A DNA stretch of 47,071 nucleotides. Source: CAZGQY01 sp964528035 (GTDB lineage: Bacteria > Pseudomonadota > Gammaproteobacteria > Methylococcales > UBA1147). Each line of letters starts with the position of its first letter. Position 1 is the stretch's first letter. Of this stretch, positions 8,146 to 17,261 are shown in pieces. The notes beneath the pieces are model-generated. The model was given only the letters and a program-made list of their open reading frames with translations. It was not told where the DNA came from and did not search any database. The stretch is from NCBI GenBank assembly GCA_964528035.1, contig CAZGQY010000009.1, forward strand, positions 1-47,071. Reading direction: 5' to 3'. The translations under genes were made by a program, and so were the position numbers.

Positions 8146-9108
8146 ATGAAATCGCTCTCAGTAAAAATTACTTTTGTAGGCTTGTTGTTATTACTGCAAG
8201 CTTGTGCAGGTTATTCGCCCCATTACGATAGCTACACCAGTTATCCCAGTAGCGGCGTTTATTCTTCCGGCGGTACTGGGTACGCATATAGTACTCCGGC
8301 TCCAAGTGTTTCTTACACCAATTCTTATCGTGTTCAACCTTCACCCAGTTACTACAATTATTACTACGATACGCCAAGAAACGATTCATATAACTACTAC
8401 AGAGGGCGTCACACCGTTCCGGGTTACTCAAACAGCTATCAATCTCATCGGCGATATGGTCATCACTATAAAGATTATGTCGTTCCCAGGGGGAACGCGC
8501 ATCGTCATGGAAAACATTCAGGTCATAGGCAGTACCGCAAACCCAGAAATTATCACAAGCGCAGAAAATACGGACAGCACCGGAAACACAAAAGGTATGG
8601 TAAACACCATTCAGCATCAAAGCGTAATTCTTACCATAAAAAGCGAAGGGCTGGACGCCATCGGCGGCACCAGGCTAAAGCACGAAACAAACAGAGGTAT
8701 CGTAACGCCAATAAGCACAGAAAGTATGCACAAAAGCGACACCATAACAGGACGAGTCGAAAAAGTCGTGCGAATGATTTTTATCGGCAACCGGCACCGG
8801 ACTTAAGGAGCAAGCCCAAAGATCGGTGGTATCACGTACAAAATCGGGTCGGGCAAGGTCAGCAAAAGAAAATATCTCGGTCTACACAAAGTCGACGACA
8901 AAAACCAAAATTCAACAAACGTAGGAAAACTACCAGGAAAAAAGCGCGCAATAATAGACAAAAGCAGGGTTCGCGAAATCGTCGAATAAAACAACGTCGG
9001 GCAAACAGGCGTACAGCTCGAAATAATAAAGCGCATAAAAAACCTGTCCGGCGAAAACGACGGAATCGGAATAATCGTCATTCCCATGACTCTATCGCGC
9101 GTAGATAA
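8146..9108 (+). CDS. Tyr/Ser-rich, strongly polycationic lipoprotein
   Basis: 320 aa. Residues 1-20 are a lipoprotein signal ending in the lipobox LLQAC (Cys20). Residues ~21-100 are rich in Tyr, Ser, Pro and Gly (YYNYYYDTPRND), and residues ~100-320 are dominated by Arg, Lys and His with Asn/Gln (for example KHSGHRQYRKPRNYHKRRK). The protein is low complexity, probably disordered, with an extreme positive charge. I know no enzyme family with this make-up. If lipidated it would display a long basic tail that could bind LPS, teichoic-like polymers, nucleic acid or exopolysaccharide. A perfect ribosome site (AGAAGGA) supports the start, and other frames here show no better protein. Function not assignable. 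Confidence 0.7.
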   Translation: MKSLSVKITFVGLLLLLQACAGYSPHYDSYTSYPSSGVYSSGGTGYAYSTPAPSVSYTNSYRVQPSPSYYNYYYDTPRNDSYNYYRGRHTVPGYSNSYQSHRRYGHHYKDYVVPRGNAHRHGKHSGHRQYRKPRNYHKRRKYGQHRKHKRYGKHHSASKRNSYHKKRRAGRHRRHQAKARNKQRYRNANKHRKYAQKRHHNRTSRKSRANDFYRQPAPDLRSKPKDRWYHVQNRVGQGQQKKISRSTQSRRQKPKFNKRRKTTRKKARNNRQKQGSRNRRIKQRRANRRTARNNKAHKKPVRRKRRNRNNRHSHDSIARR

Positions 9109-9174
9109 GAGTACACAATATGCGTATATCCTCCGCAATATTAAGTTTGCTGTATAGACTAAAGTTAGAATGAC

Positions 9175-9190
9175 GCGCCATTTCTGGCGC
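9175..9190 (+). terminator. Hairpin between the basic lipoprotein gene and moaA
   Basis: Perfect 6-bp stem GCGCCA/TGGCGC with a TTTC loop, followed within 10 bp by a second small dyad TCTC-GCGT-GAGA. No T-run follows, so factor-independent termination is doubtful; it may instead be part of the moaA leader. Confidence 0.3.
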
Positions 9191-9241
9191 TAATTGGGTC
9201 TCGCGTGAGATAATCATGGATATTTATTAAATCAGGTATAA

Positions 9242-10255
9242 ATGAAGCTTATGGGTACCGTTGGGCCTTCAATGCTAATTGATCGATTTGGCAGACAAGT
9301 GACTTATTTACGTATATCGATTACTGATCGGTGTGATTTTCGCTGTGTTTATTGCATGAGCGAAGAAATGACGTTTTTGCCCAGGGCGCAAATATTGACT
9401 CTGGAAGAAATCTATACCATCAGCCAGGCATTTGTTGCTCTGGGCGTTAAAAAAATTCGTATAACGGGTGGTGAACCTCTGGTTCGAAAAGGTGCTGTTG
9501 AACTACTTGCAAAAATAGGTCAGTTACAGGATTTACAGGAACTGGTTATTACTACTAATGGTTCAAGACTTGAAAAAGCAGCAGCGGGCCTGAAACAGGC
9601 AGGTGTTAAAAGGATTAACATTAGCCTGGATACTCTTGACGCCGAGAAATTTACCCGTATTACTCGTGTCGGTGATCTAGCCAAAGTTTTACGTGGTATT
9701 GAAGCCGCCCGAGAACATCAGTTCAAGCGTATCAAGTTGAATGCGGTGATCTTGAAAAATAGAAACCATGATGAAGTTTGCAAGCTGGTTGCATTTGCAA
9801 TTGAAAAAGATCTGGATATCAGTTTTATTGAGGAAATGCCACTGGGGCTGGTGTCTGATCACAATCGCGCGGAAGCTTATTATCCCAGTGACCAGATAAG
9901 ATCTGATTTGGAGGGGGTTTTTGAGTTGCTTCCATCTACGCACAATACGGGTGGCCCGTCGAATTATTTCCACGTCAAGGGAACCAATACTCAGGTTGGA
10001 TTTATTTCTCCGCACAGTAATAACTTTTGTGCGTCCTGCAATCGAGTGCGTTTAACCGCAGAAGGTAAATTACTGCTATGCTTAGGAAATGAACATTCGA
10101 TGGATCTTAAACGCGTGCTTCGTCACAATCCTGGAGATACAACGAAGTTAAAGCAGGCGATTATCGAGGCGATGGAAATAAAGCCCGAAAAGCATGAGTT
10201 TGATATTGAAGCCAAACCGGTAATATTTAGGCACATGAGTGTGACAGGCGGGTGA
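9242..10255 (+). CDS. moaA: GTP 3',8-cyclase MoaA (molybdenum cofactor biosynthesis)
   Basis: 337 aa radical-SAM enzyme for the first step of molybdopterin synthesis, converting GTP to 3',8-cH2GTP, which MoaC turns into cPMP. The N-terminal SAM [4Fe-4S] motif is CDFRCVYC (Cys31, 35, 38); the C-terminal cluster that binds GTP is CASCNRVRL (Cys263, 266) with Cys280; ITGGEPLVRKG is the SAM-binding GGE segment. The C-terminal double Gly needed by MoaA is present. ATG 9242 has CAGG upstream; a second in-frame ATG at 9272 gives the usual family N-terminus (MLIDRFGRQV) and is a serious alternative. No other moa/moe gene is in the window, so it is separated from the rest of the pathway. Confidence 0.96.
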   Translation: MKLMGTVGPSMLIDRFGRQVTYLRISITDRCDFRCVYCMSEEMTFLPRAQILTLEEIYTISQAFVALGVKKIRITGGEPLVRKGAVELLAKIGQLQDLQELVITTNGSRLEKAAAGLKQAGVKRINISLDTLDAEKFTRITRVGDLAKVLRGIEAAREHQFKRIKLNAVILKNRNHDEVCKLVAFAIEKDLDISFIEEMPLGLVSDHNRAEAYYPSDQIRSDLEGVFELLPSTHNTGGPSNYFHVKGTNTQVGFISPHSNNFCASCNRVRLTAEGKLLLCLGNEHSMDLKRVLRHNPGDTTKLKQAIIEAMEIKPEKHEFDIEAKPVIFRHMSVTGG

Positions 10256-10376
10256 AATTCCGCGCAAATGTGTGCTTAAACTGGAAGTCGAATTTTCAAA
10301 ATAGGTGATAAAAACGTATCTCCATACGAGATAAATACAATTGAACTTAAACAATTTCGACTAATTCAGTGAGCTA

Positions 10377-13058
10377 ATGTCTGCCGAACAGGATCAGTTA
10401 CAGCATGTCATCAGTGATGACGACATAGACTCGGAAGAAACTCAGGAGTGGTTAGACGCTTTGGTTTCTGTGATAGAAACCGACGGCGTTGAGCGAGCCC
10501 ACTATTTAATTGAGCATCTGGTGGCTCACGCTCGTCGCTCTGGTGCAAATCTTCCGTATTCCGCGAATACCGCCTACATCAACACAATTCCTCCTCATAA
10601 AGAGGCGCGAAACCCTGGAAATCCCGGTTTAGAACATCGTATTCGATCGATTATTCGCTGGAATGCCATGGCGATGGTGGTCAGAGCCAATTTAAAATCT
10701 GCTGAATATGGTGGCCATATTGCCAGTTTCGCATCGGCTGCAACCCTTTATGATGTTGGCTTTAATCATTTTTTTCATGCGCCCGATAAAGATCATGGGG
10801 GTGACCTGATTTTTATACAGGGACATTCTGCGCCAGGTATTTATGCCAGAGCATTTATAGAAGGCCGCCTTAGCGAACAACAATTGGATAAATTTCGTCA
10901 GGAAGTCGGTGGCGGTGGTCTATCCTCGTATCCCCATCCACGATTAATGCCTGAATTTTGGCAATTCCCTACTGTTTCCATGGGTTTAGGGCCTTTGATG
11001 GCGATCTACCAGGCCCGATTTATGCAATATTTGCATGATCGTCAGATCGTCAACACTGATCGGCGCAAGGTTTGGGCGTTTATGGGTGATGGCGAAATGG
11101 ACGAGCCCGAATCAAAGGGTGCAATCAGTCTTGCCGGTCGTGAAAAACTAGAAGATCTGATTTTTGTAATCAATTGTAATTTACAACGTCTTGATGGCCC
11201 GGTGCGTGGCAGTGGTAAAGTTATTCAGGAACTGGAAGCGGATTTTCGTGGTGCTGGCTGGAATGTAATAAAAGTTGTATGGGGAGCCTATTGGGATCCT
11301 CTGTTGGCGAAGGATAGCAAAGGACTACTGCGTAAACGCATGGAGGAAGTCGTCGATGGCGAGTACCAGAATTATAAAGCCAAAGGCGGGGCGTATACAC
11401 GAGAAAAATTCTTTGGCAAGTATCCCGAATTACTGGATATGGTTGCCAGCATGTCGGATGAAGATATCTGGCGATTAAATCGAGGTGGTCATGATCCGCA
11501 TAAAATGTACGCGGCGTATGCGGCGGCAGTAGCCCATACCGGGCAACCGACTGTGATACTGGCAAAAACTGTAAAAGGTTATGGGATGGGGTCTGCCGGG
11601 GAAGGCCAAAACACCACTCATTCACAGAAAAAAATGGCATTAAAGCAGGTTGAAGCATTCAGGGATCGTTTTAATATCCCGATTTCAGATGATGATCTGG
11701 AAAATCTGCCTTATTATAAACCGGCCGACGACAGTGAAGAAATGAAATATATTCGCGAACGGCGTGAAGCTTTGGGCGGTTATCTTCCACACCGTCGTCA
11801 GGATGCGCCGTTGCTGCAAATTCCAGGCTTGGAAATGTTTGAAGCAGTGACCAAAGGTAGCGGCGACAATGAAGTTTCTACCACCATGGTTTATGTACGC
11901 ATTTTAAGTCTGTTGTTGCGCGACAAAAAACTCGCCAAGTACATCGTGCCGATTATACCGGACGAAGCAAGAACCTTCGGAATGGAAGGTTTATTTCGTC
12001 AATACGGTATTTATTCCTCTGTCGGCCAATTGTATGAACCGGAGGACGCCGGACAGATTATGTACTATCGAGAAGACAAACAGGGACAGGTTCTTGAAGA
12101 AGGGATCAACGAAGCAGGCGCGATCAGTTCCTGGATTGCTGCCGGTTCATCGTACACTAATCACGATGTTCAGATGATACCGTTTTATATTTATTATTCG
12201 ATATTTGGTTTTCAGCGCGTCGGTGACTTAATCTGGGCTGCTGGCGATATGCAGGTTCGTGGTTTTCTTATCGGGGGAACAGCGGGTCGAACAACTCTTG
12301 CCGGTGAAGGATTGCAGCACCAGGATGGGCATAGTCTGTTACTGTCATCCACCGTACCCAGCTGTGTGAGCTATGATCCGGCATTTGGATATGAACTTGC
12401 GGTGATTATTCAAGACGGACTGCGGCGTATGTATCAGGAAGGCGAACGAGTTTTTTATTACATCACGGTGATGAATGAAAACTATCGACAACCTGAATTA
12501 CCCAAAAAATCAGTGGATGGTATCGTCAAAGGAATGTATCGCTTAAAGAAAAACCGCAGTAAAGCCTCTGTACAACTGCTTGGCAGTGGAGCGATTCTTC
12601 GCGAAGTGATTGCGGCAGCCGAGTTATTGCGCAGTGACTACTCAATTTCGGCCGATATTTGGAGCGTGACCAGTTTTAATGAGTTACGTCGGGAAGGGGA
12701 AAGTAAGGATCGTTGGAATCTGTTGCATCCGGATAAAAAAGCTAAAGTCAGTTACGTTGAGCAATGCCTGAGTGGTGCTTCCGGACCCGTTGTTGCAGCC
12801 AGTGATTATCAAAAAATAGTCGCGGATCAGATTCGGCCCTATATACCGGGGGACTATTCGGTATTGGGCACAGATGGATATGGACGTAGTGATTGCCGTC
12901 AGGCTTTGCGTCAGTTCTTTGAAGTGGATCGTTACTATATTGTGTTGGCAGCACTTAAAGCACTGGCCGATTCAGGTTCAATCGATGTGGCGTTGGTTAA
13001 GCAAGCAATCTCTCGCTACAAAATCGATCCGGAAAAGCCGGATCCGTTGTGTTCATAA
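10377..13058 (+). CDS. aceE: Pyruvate dehydrogenase E1 component (homodimeric type)
   Basis: 893 aa, close to the usual length of the homodimeric E1p (about 890). It decarboxylates pyruvate with thiamine diphosphate and passes the acetyl group to the E2 lipoyl arm. The ThDP/Mg site is visible as FMGDGEMDEPESKGAI followed by LEDLIFVINCNLQRLDGP; the N-terminal NTIPPHKE and the segment HSAPGIYARAFIEGRLS are typical of the family. It is first in the aceE-aceF-lpdA cluster, 22 bp before aceF, and starts 121 bp after moaA. No PdhR-like operator was recognised upstream. Confidence 0.97.
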   Translation: MSAEQDQLQHVISDDDIDSEETQEWLDALVSVIETDGVERAHYLIEHLVAHARRSGANLPYSANTAYINTIPPHKEARNPGNPGLEHRIRSIIRWNAMAMVVRANLKSAEYGGHIASFASAATLYDVGFNHFFHAPDKDHGGDLIFIQGHSAPGIYARAFIEGRLSEQQLDKFRQEVGGGGLSSYPHPRLMPEFWQFPTVSMGLGPLMAIYQARFMQYLHDRQIVNTDRRKVWAFMGDGEMDEPESKGAISLAGREKLEDLIFVINCNLQRLDGPVRGSGKVIQELEADFRGAGWNVIKVVWGAYWDPLLAKDSKGLLRKRMEEVVDGEYQNYKAKGGAYTREKFFGKYPELLDMVASMSDEDIWRLNRGGHDPHKMYAAYAAAVAHTGQPTVILAKTVKGYGMGSAGEGQNTTHSQKKMALKQVEAFRDRFNIPISDDDLENLPYYKPADDSEEMKYIRERREALGGYLPHRRQDAPLLQIPGLEMFEAVTKGSGDNEVSTTMVYVRILSLLLRDKKLAKYIVPIIPDEARTFGMEGLFRQYGIYSSVGQLYEPEDAGQIMYYREDKQGQVLEEGINEAGAISSWIAAGSSYTNHDVQMIPFYIYYSIFGFQRVGDLIWAAGDMQVRGFLIGGTAGRTTLAGEGLQHQDGHSLLLSSTVPSCVSYDPAFGYELAVIIQDGLRRMYQEGERVFYYITVMNENYRQPELPKKSVDGIVKGMYRLKKNRSKASVQLLGSGAILREVIAAAELLRSDYSISADIWSVTSFNELRREGESKDRWNLLHPDKKAKVSYVEQCLSGASGPVVAASDYQKIVADQIRPYIPGDYSVLGTDGYGRSDCRQALRQFFEVDRYYIVLAALKALADSGSIDVALVKQAISRYKIDPEKPDPLCS

Positions 13059-13080
13059 TATTATTGAGGGTGATTGCCTG

Positions 13081-14415
13081 ATGGAACAACGCGTTTTTGT
13101 ACCAGATATTGGTGATATAGACGAAGTTGAAGTCATCGAAATCCTGGTGAATTCCGGTGATACGATTGAGATTGAGCAGTCACTCATTTCTCTTGAGAGT
13201 GATAAGGCAACCATGGAAGTGCCGGCGCCAATTGCGGGTACTGTGAATGCTCTGGCCGTAAAAATAGGAGATAAGGTTAAGCAGGGATCTGAAATTTTGA
13301 CTCTGGATAGCAAGGATTCCGAGTCCTCCACCCAGCCTGACTCAGTCACTGAATCCGATACGCCAGCAGATTCAGTTTCGACCTCCGAACAAAATGATGA
13401 AATTGAAGATTCCTCCGGACAGTCCGGATCAGAATCTGCAGGTACAGAAAGCCGACCTGAAAAACTACCACAAACTCAAGCGATACAGACTAAATATGAA
13501 TCGGGAACTCATTCTGCAGCGCATGCCAGCCCTTCGGTTCGTCGTTTTGCCAGAGAACTGGGCGCCGATTTGGGTCGCATTATTGGAAGCGGACGAAAAG
13601 GACGTATTTTAAAGGAAGATGTGAAGGCTTTTATAAAAGTTTCACTCGGAAAACCCCTATTACCCGGGGCATCCAGCTTGACTCGGGTACCTTCTGCTCC
13701 CGTGGATTTTTCTAAATATGGTCAAATAGAATCAGTTTCTCTATCTCGTATTCAGCGCTTGTCCGCAGCGCACCTTCATGACTGCTGGGTCAGTATTCCG
13801 CATGTAACACAACAGGGTCAGGCCGATATAACCGACCTTGAAGAGTTTCGTAAAAGCCTGAAGCCGGAATTGGATCCATTAGGGGTCAAACTGACACTGC
13901 TGCCATTTTTAATGAAAGCGGCAGTAGCAACATTGCAGTCATTCCCGAGGTTTAATGCATCATTGCAAACTGATGGCGAGACACTTGTAATGAAAAAGTA
14001 TTACCATGTCGGCGTTGCTGTTGATACACCTGAGGGTCTTGTTGTTCCCGTAGTTCGCGACGTAGACAAAAAAGGGCTCAGCGAACTGGCCAGCGAACTC
14101 GCAGAATTAGGTGCTCGGGCACGAGATAAAAAATTGAAGCCAACAGATCTTCAAGGCGGCTGTTTTACAATATCCAGCCTGGGCGGAATCGGCGGCACAG
14201 CGTTTACTCCGATAATTAACAAGCCTGAAGTAGCCATTCTTGGGGTATCACGTTCGAGTATTCAAGCTGTTTATCTAAATAAGGAATTCGTTCCACGATT
14301 AATGTTGCCACTTTCTTTATCTTACGATCACCGTGTTATAGACGGAGCGGCCGCAGCACGATTTATTGTATTTCTTGGTTCGATACTCGAAGATATGAGG
14401 CGTACTTTGATTTAG
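13081..14415 (+). CDS. aceF: Dihydrolipoyl acetyltransferase, E2 of pyruvate dehydrogenase
   Basis: 444 aa from ATG 13081; the frame is open further upstream inside aceE, but family alignment begins here. Domains: one lipoyl domain (~1-78, lipoyl Lys42 in SDKATMEVP), an acidic Ser/Glu-rich linker (~78-145), the E1/E3-binding domain (~149-187, SPSVRRFARELGADL) and the catalytic acyltransferase core (~215-444) with DHRVIDG (His417, Asp421). It transfers acetyl groups to CoA and forms the complex core. Only one lipoyl domain is present, where E. coli has three. The 22-bp gap to aceE suggests one transcript. Confidence 0.96.
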   Translation: MEQRVFVPDIGDIDEVEVIEILVNSGDTIEIEQSLISLESDKATMEVPAPIAGTVNALAVKIGDKVKQGSEILTLDSKDSESSTQPDSVTESDTPADSVSTSEQNDEIEDSSGQSGSESAGTESRPEKLPQTQAIQTKYESGTHSAAHASPSVRRFARELGADLGRIIGSGRKGRILKEDVKAFIKVSLGKPLLPGASSLTRVPSAPVDFSKYGQIESVSLSRIQRLSAAHLHDCWVSIPHVTQQGQADITDLEEFRKSLKPELDPLGVKLTLLPFLMKAAVATLQSFPRFNASLQTDGETLVMKKYYHVGVAVDTPEGLVVPVVRDVDKKGLSELASELAELGARARDKKLKPTDLQGGCFTISSLGGIGGTAFTPIINKPEVAILGVSRSSIQAVYLNKEFVPRLMLPLSLSYDHRVIDGAAAARFIVFLGSILEDMRRTLI

Positions 14416-14562
14416 CAGACTTTATATGCTGAGTATGATCGGGATGCGTGACGCTATCCGTGTCAGTTTTGCTGCAACAGCCCAAACAATTAACAATTTG
14501 CATCATCAATGAAATTTAGGTTAAAAAATTAAAAAATATTTTAAACAGTTAAGAGTTATTCG

Positions 14563-15987
14563 ATGAAAAAAATAGCGAATGAAGAAACTGCCGAAGTATT
14601 GGTTTTAGGTGGGGGTCCGGGTGGATATACCGCGGCATTCAGAGCAGCGGATCTGGGTAAGAAAGTTGTACTTGTAGAACGATATCCGGTTTTAGGTGGT
14701 GTTTGTCTGAACGTTGGATGTATTCCATCCAAGGCTTTATTGCACGTTGCTCAGGTCATTCATGAAGCGGACGAAATGTCTAAATATGGAGTGAAATTTG
14801 AGCCGCCAAAACTGGATGTACAGGCGATTGTAAAATGGAAGCAGGGGATAACCGGTGCTCTGACCAAAGGACTGTCTGGTTTGGCGGCACAGCGAGGAGT
14901 GACCGTAGTCAATGGAAACGGACAGTTTATTTCTGATCGGGTGCTTGAAGTAGACAATGGAGAGTCGCGGCAATCGATAAATTTTGATCATGCTATTATC
15001 GCCGCAGGATCAAGGCCGACTGAAATTCCGGTTTTCCCCAACGATGATCCTCGACTGATGGATTCCACCGATGCCTTGAATGTAGAAGAAATACCTAAAA
15101 ATTTATTGGTTGTTGGTGGTGGTATTATCGGTCTGGAAATGGCGACTGTTTACCATGCTTTAGGATCGAAAATAACCGTTGTGGAGCTTATGGATCAGAT
15201 TATACCTGGTTGTGATAAAGATCTTATTCGTCCGTTGCACCAGCGGATTAAAAAACAATATGAAAACATCTACTTGAAAACAAAGGTTTCTGAAATAAAA
15301 CCTTTGAAAAAAGGCTTGAAAGTGACTTTTGAAGGCGAAGGGGCTCCTGAATCGGAACTGTTCGACCGCGTTTTGGTGGCGGTGGGTCGACGTCCGAACG
15401 GTGCGCAAATTGGTGCGGATAAGGCCGGTGTAACAGTCGATGATGCGGGCTTTATTCCTGTGAACAATAAGCAGTGTACAAATGTCGGGCATATATATGC
15501 AATAGGAGACATTGTTGGCAATCCGATGCTGGCTCATAAGGCCACTCACGAAGCCAAGGTCGCGGCGGAAGTTATCGCAGGGTTGCCCTCGGTATTTCAA
15601 GCATTGACCATACCGTCGGTTGCCTATACAGACCCGGAAGTTGCCTGGATGGGTTTGAGTGAACAAGAGGCAAAAGAACAGGGCATAGAGTATGAAAAAG
15701 CAGCTTTTCCGTGGGCTGCCAGTGGTCGAGCACTGAGTATCGGGCGTAAAGAAGGCGTCACAAAAATTATTTGCGATAAACAAAGCAAACGAATTTTAGG
15801 TGCAGGAATGGTGGGTACTAATGCCGGGGAACTGATTGCTGAAGCTGTATTGGCTCTGGAGATGGGTTCAGATGCAGAAGATATTGCATTGACGATTCAT
15901 CCCCATCCGACACTGTCGGAAACTCTGGGCTTTGCTGCTGAAATGGTCGAAGGATCTATTACTGATCTATATATAAAGAAGAAATAG
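14563..15987 (+). CDS. lpdA: Dihydrolipoamide dehydrogenase (E3)
   Basis: 474-aa flavoprotein that reoxidises the dihydrolipoyl groups of E2 with NAD+. FAD site GGGPGGY (16-22), redox disulfide Cys48/Cys53 in GGVCLNVGCIPSK, NAD-binding VGGGIIGLEMATVY, and the active-site His448/Glu453 in HPHPTLSE are all intact. It follows aceF after 147 bp containing an AT-rich leader just before the gene, so it could also have its own promoter and serve other 2-oxoacid dehydrogenases. The start codon ATG 14563 fits the family N-terminus. Confidence 0.97.
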   Translation: MKKIANEETAEVLVLGGGPGGYTAAFRAADLGKKVVLVERYPVLGGVCLNVGCIPSKALLHVAQVIHEADEMSKYGVKFEPPKLDVQAIVKWKQGITGALTKGLSGLAAQRGVTVVNGNGQFISDRVLEVDNGESRQSINFDHAIIAAGSRPTEIPVFPNDDPRLMDSTDALNVEEIPKNLLVVGGGIIGLEMATVYHALGSKITVVELMDQIIPGCDKDLIRPLHQRIKKQYENIYLKTKVSEIKPLKKGLKVTFEGEGAPESELFDRVLVAVGRRPNGAQIGADKAGVTVDDAGFIPVNNKQCTNVGHIYAIGDIVGNPMLAHKATHEAKVAAEVIAGLPSVFQALTIPSVAYTDPEVAWMGLSEQEAKEQGIEYEKAAFPWAASGRALSIGRKEGVTKIICDKQSKRILGAGMVGTNAGELIAEAVLALEMGSDAEDIALTIHPHPTLSETLGFAAEMVEGSITDLYIKKK

Positions 15988-15988
15988 A

Positions 15989-16774
15989 TTGAAAGCTGTC
16001 GATCTTAATCATGAGGTATTGGGGTCGGGAGATTTGCCCCTGGTTGTTCTGCACGGCCTGTTTGGTGCCGGGCGAAACTGGAGGGCGCTGGCTAAAAAGC
16101 TCAGCGAGCAGTGTCGTGTATATCTGCTGGATATGCGTAATCACGGTCATTCACCGCAAAGTGAATTTATGGACTATCCTCATATGGCTGCGGATGTGGC
16201 CGCCTTTCTTCAGTGCCAGGGTTTGGAGCGGGCAAACATACTCAGTCATAGTATGGGTGGCAAGGCGGCAATGTGGCTTTGCCTGACCCAACCGGACAAT
16301 ATAGAGCGAATTGCTGTAGTTGATATAGCCCCGGTAGCTTACCAACATAATTTCAATATTATTGTTGACGCATTGCTGCGTTTGCCGCTTGCGGAAATAA
16401 ACAAGCGGCAGCAGGCAGACAGTTTATTGTCTGTAGATATTCAGGAACAAGGTTTGCGTCAGTTTCTTTTGCAAAACCTGGAATCAGTGCAGGATGGATT
16501 TCGGTGGCGTATTGATTTAGACATCATTAAAGCAGCACTACCGAATATACTTGGCTTCCCATCACTCGATAACATTAGCCCCTATCAGAACAAGGCATTG
16601 TTTCTGCGGGGTGGTAAATCTAAATATTTACTTGACGAGCACAAACATGACATAGGGGCATTGTTTCCCAAAGTACAGTACCAGACGATTGCTGGTGCAG
16701 GACATTGGCCTCATGTGGATCAACCCGATTTGTTTTTGGATACTGTAAAGCAGTTTTTTTGTATTAATTTATAA
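15989..16774 (+). CDS. ybfF: Alpha/beta-hydrolase, YbfF-like esterase
   Basis: 261 aa starting at TTG, one base after the lpdA stop, so probably co-transcribed and coupled. Alpha/beta-hydrolase hallmarks: oxyanion loop LHGLFGAGRNW, DMRNHGHS, nucleophile elbow SHSMGG (Ser88) and the late catalytic His in GAGHWPHVDQPD. The closest family I recognise is the YbfF acyl-esterase group, which hydrolyses short acyl esters and acyl-CoA; the physiological substrate is unclear. It is cytoplasmic, without a signal peptide. The symbol is given by family resemblance only. Confidence 0.85.
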   Translation: MKAVDLNHEVLGSGDLPLVVLHGLFGAGRNWRALAKKLSEQCRVYLLDMRNHGHSPQSEFMDYPHMAADVAAFLQCQGLERANILSHSMGGKAAMWLCLTQPDNIERIAVVDIAPVAYQHNFNIIVDALLRLPLAEINKRQQADSLLSVDIQEQGLRQFLLQNLESVQDGFRWRIDLDIIKAALPNILGFPSLDNISPYQNKALFLRGGKSKYLLDEHKHDIGALFPKVQYQTIAGAGHWPHVDQPDLFLDTVKQFFCINL

Positions 16775-17261
16775 CGCTGACTTACTTTGTACTGCTTCAA
16801 TCGTTTCTGCTCTGCGAGCGTAGTGGCTGGGGTGTAAGTCATTGATTATTCTGGACACGTGGATACATCCGGGTAAGTTCTAATGCAACATCCTTGTTGT
16901 AAAACAAAAGCCTGATCGATAAATAGCAATCACGCTCTTAGTAAATTACATCCTGAGTAGTGACCTCCAATCTTATATAGACGATTATCTCATACTGATA
17001 AGTCGTTGTATGCATCAATACGCAAAAATAAAGGTAATATTCACATTATCCTAGTGTTTTTTTTAACATCGTTTCCATTCACAATTCTTATACTCATTTA
17101 CTAACCAACTAAAGATGGATCGCAGGAATTTTCTCTAATTTAGTTGGGCATCAAGTCAGAGTCCCGACTTTGTATCCCTTAAATGGGAAATTATATCCCA
17201 ATAAAAATAATAAAGAACTTGACCTGTAAGCTGGGGAAACTCCATGGAGAGGTAGAGTAAT
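16775..17261. other. 487-bp intergenic region with a dispersed repeat and a dyad
   Basis: No gene. It holds copy A of a degenerate repeat (16833-16917) and a perfect 9-bp inverted repeat, CCAACTAAA (17105-17113) and TTTAGTTGG (17139-17147), separated by 25 bp. Nearer the regulator gene, TATCCC-6 nt-GGGA-5 nt-TATCCC (about 17173-17200) forms another small direct/inverted pattern. These lie 60-160 bp ahead of the response-regulator start and could be operator sites or leader hairpins. Confidence 0.45.
16833..16917 (+). repeat. Degenerate intergenic repeat, copy A
   Basis: Shares with 28049-28128 a 23-bp core (TGTAAG, T or C, CATTGATTATTC, T or G, GGA; two mismatches), then a second GTAAG at the same distance and a TTGTTG...AAGCC-GATC end. 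Overall about 80 bp of patchy similarity. Each copy sits within about 60 bp downstream of a gene. Confidence 0.5.

Noticed and set aside
8204..8806. A 200-codon frame on the plus strand inside the polycationic lipoprotein gene
   Set aside because: It is an alternative frame of a low-complexity gene, has no ribosome site, and lacks domain features; the lipoprotein frame has signal peptide and ribosome site.
9109..9241. Molybdenum-cofactor riboswitch ahead of moaA
   Set aside because: The region has hairpins but not the conserved Moco-motif sequences, and at 133 bp it is short.
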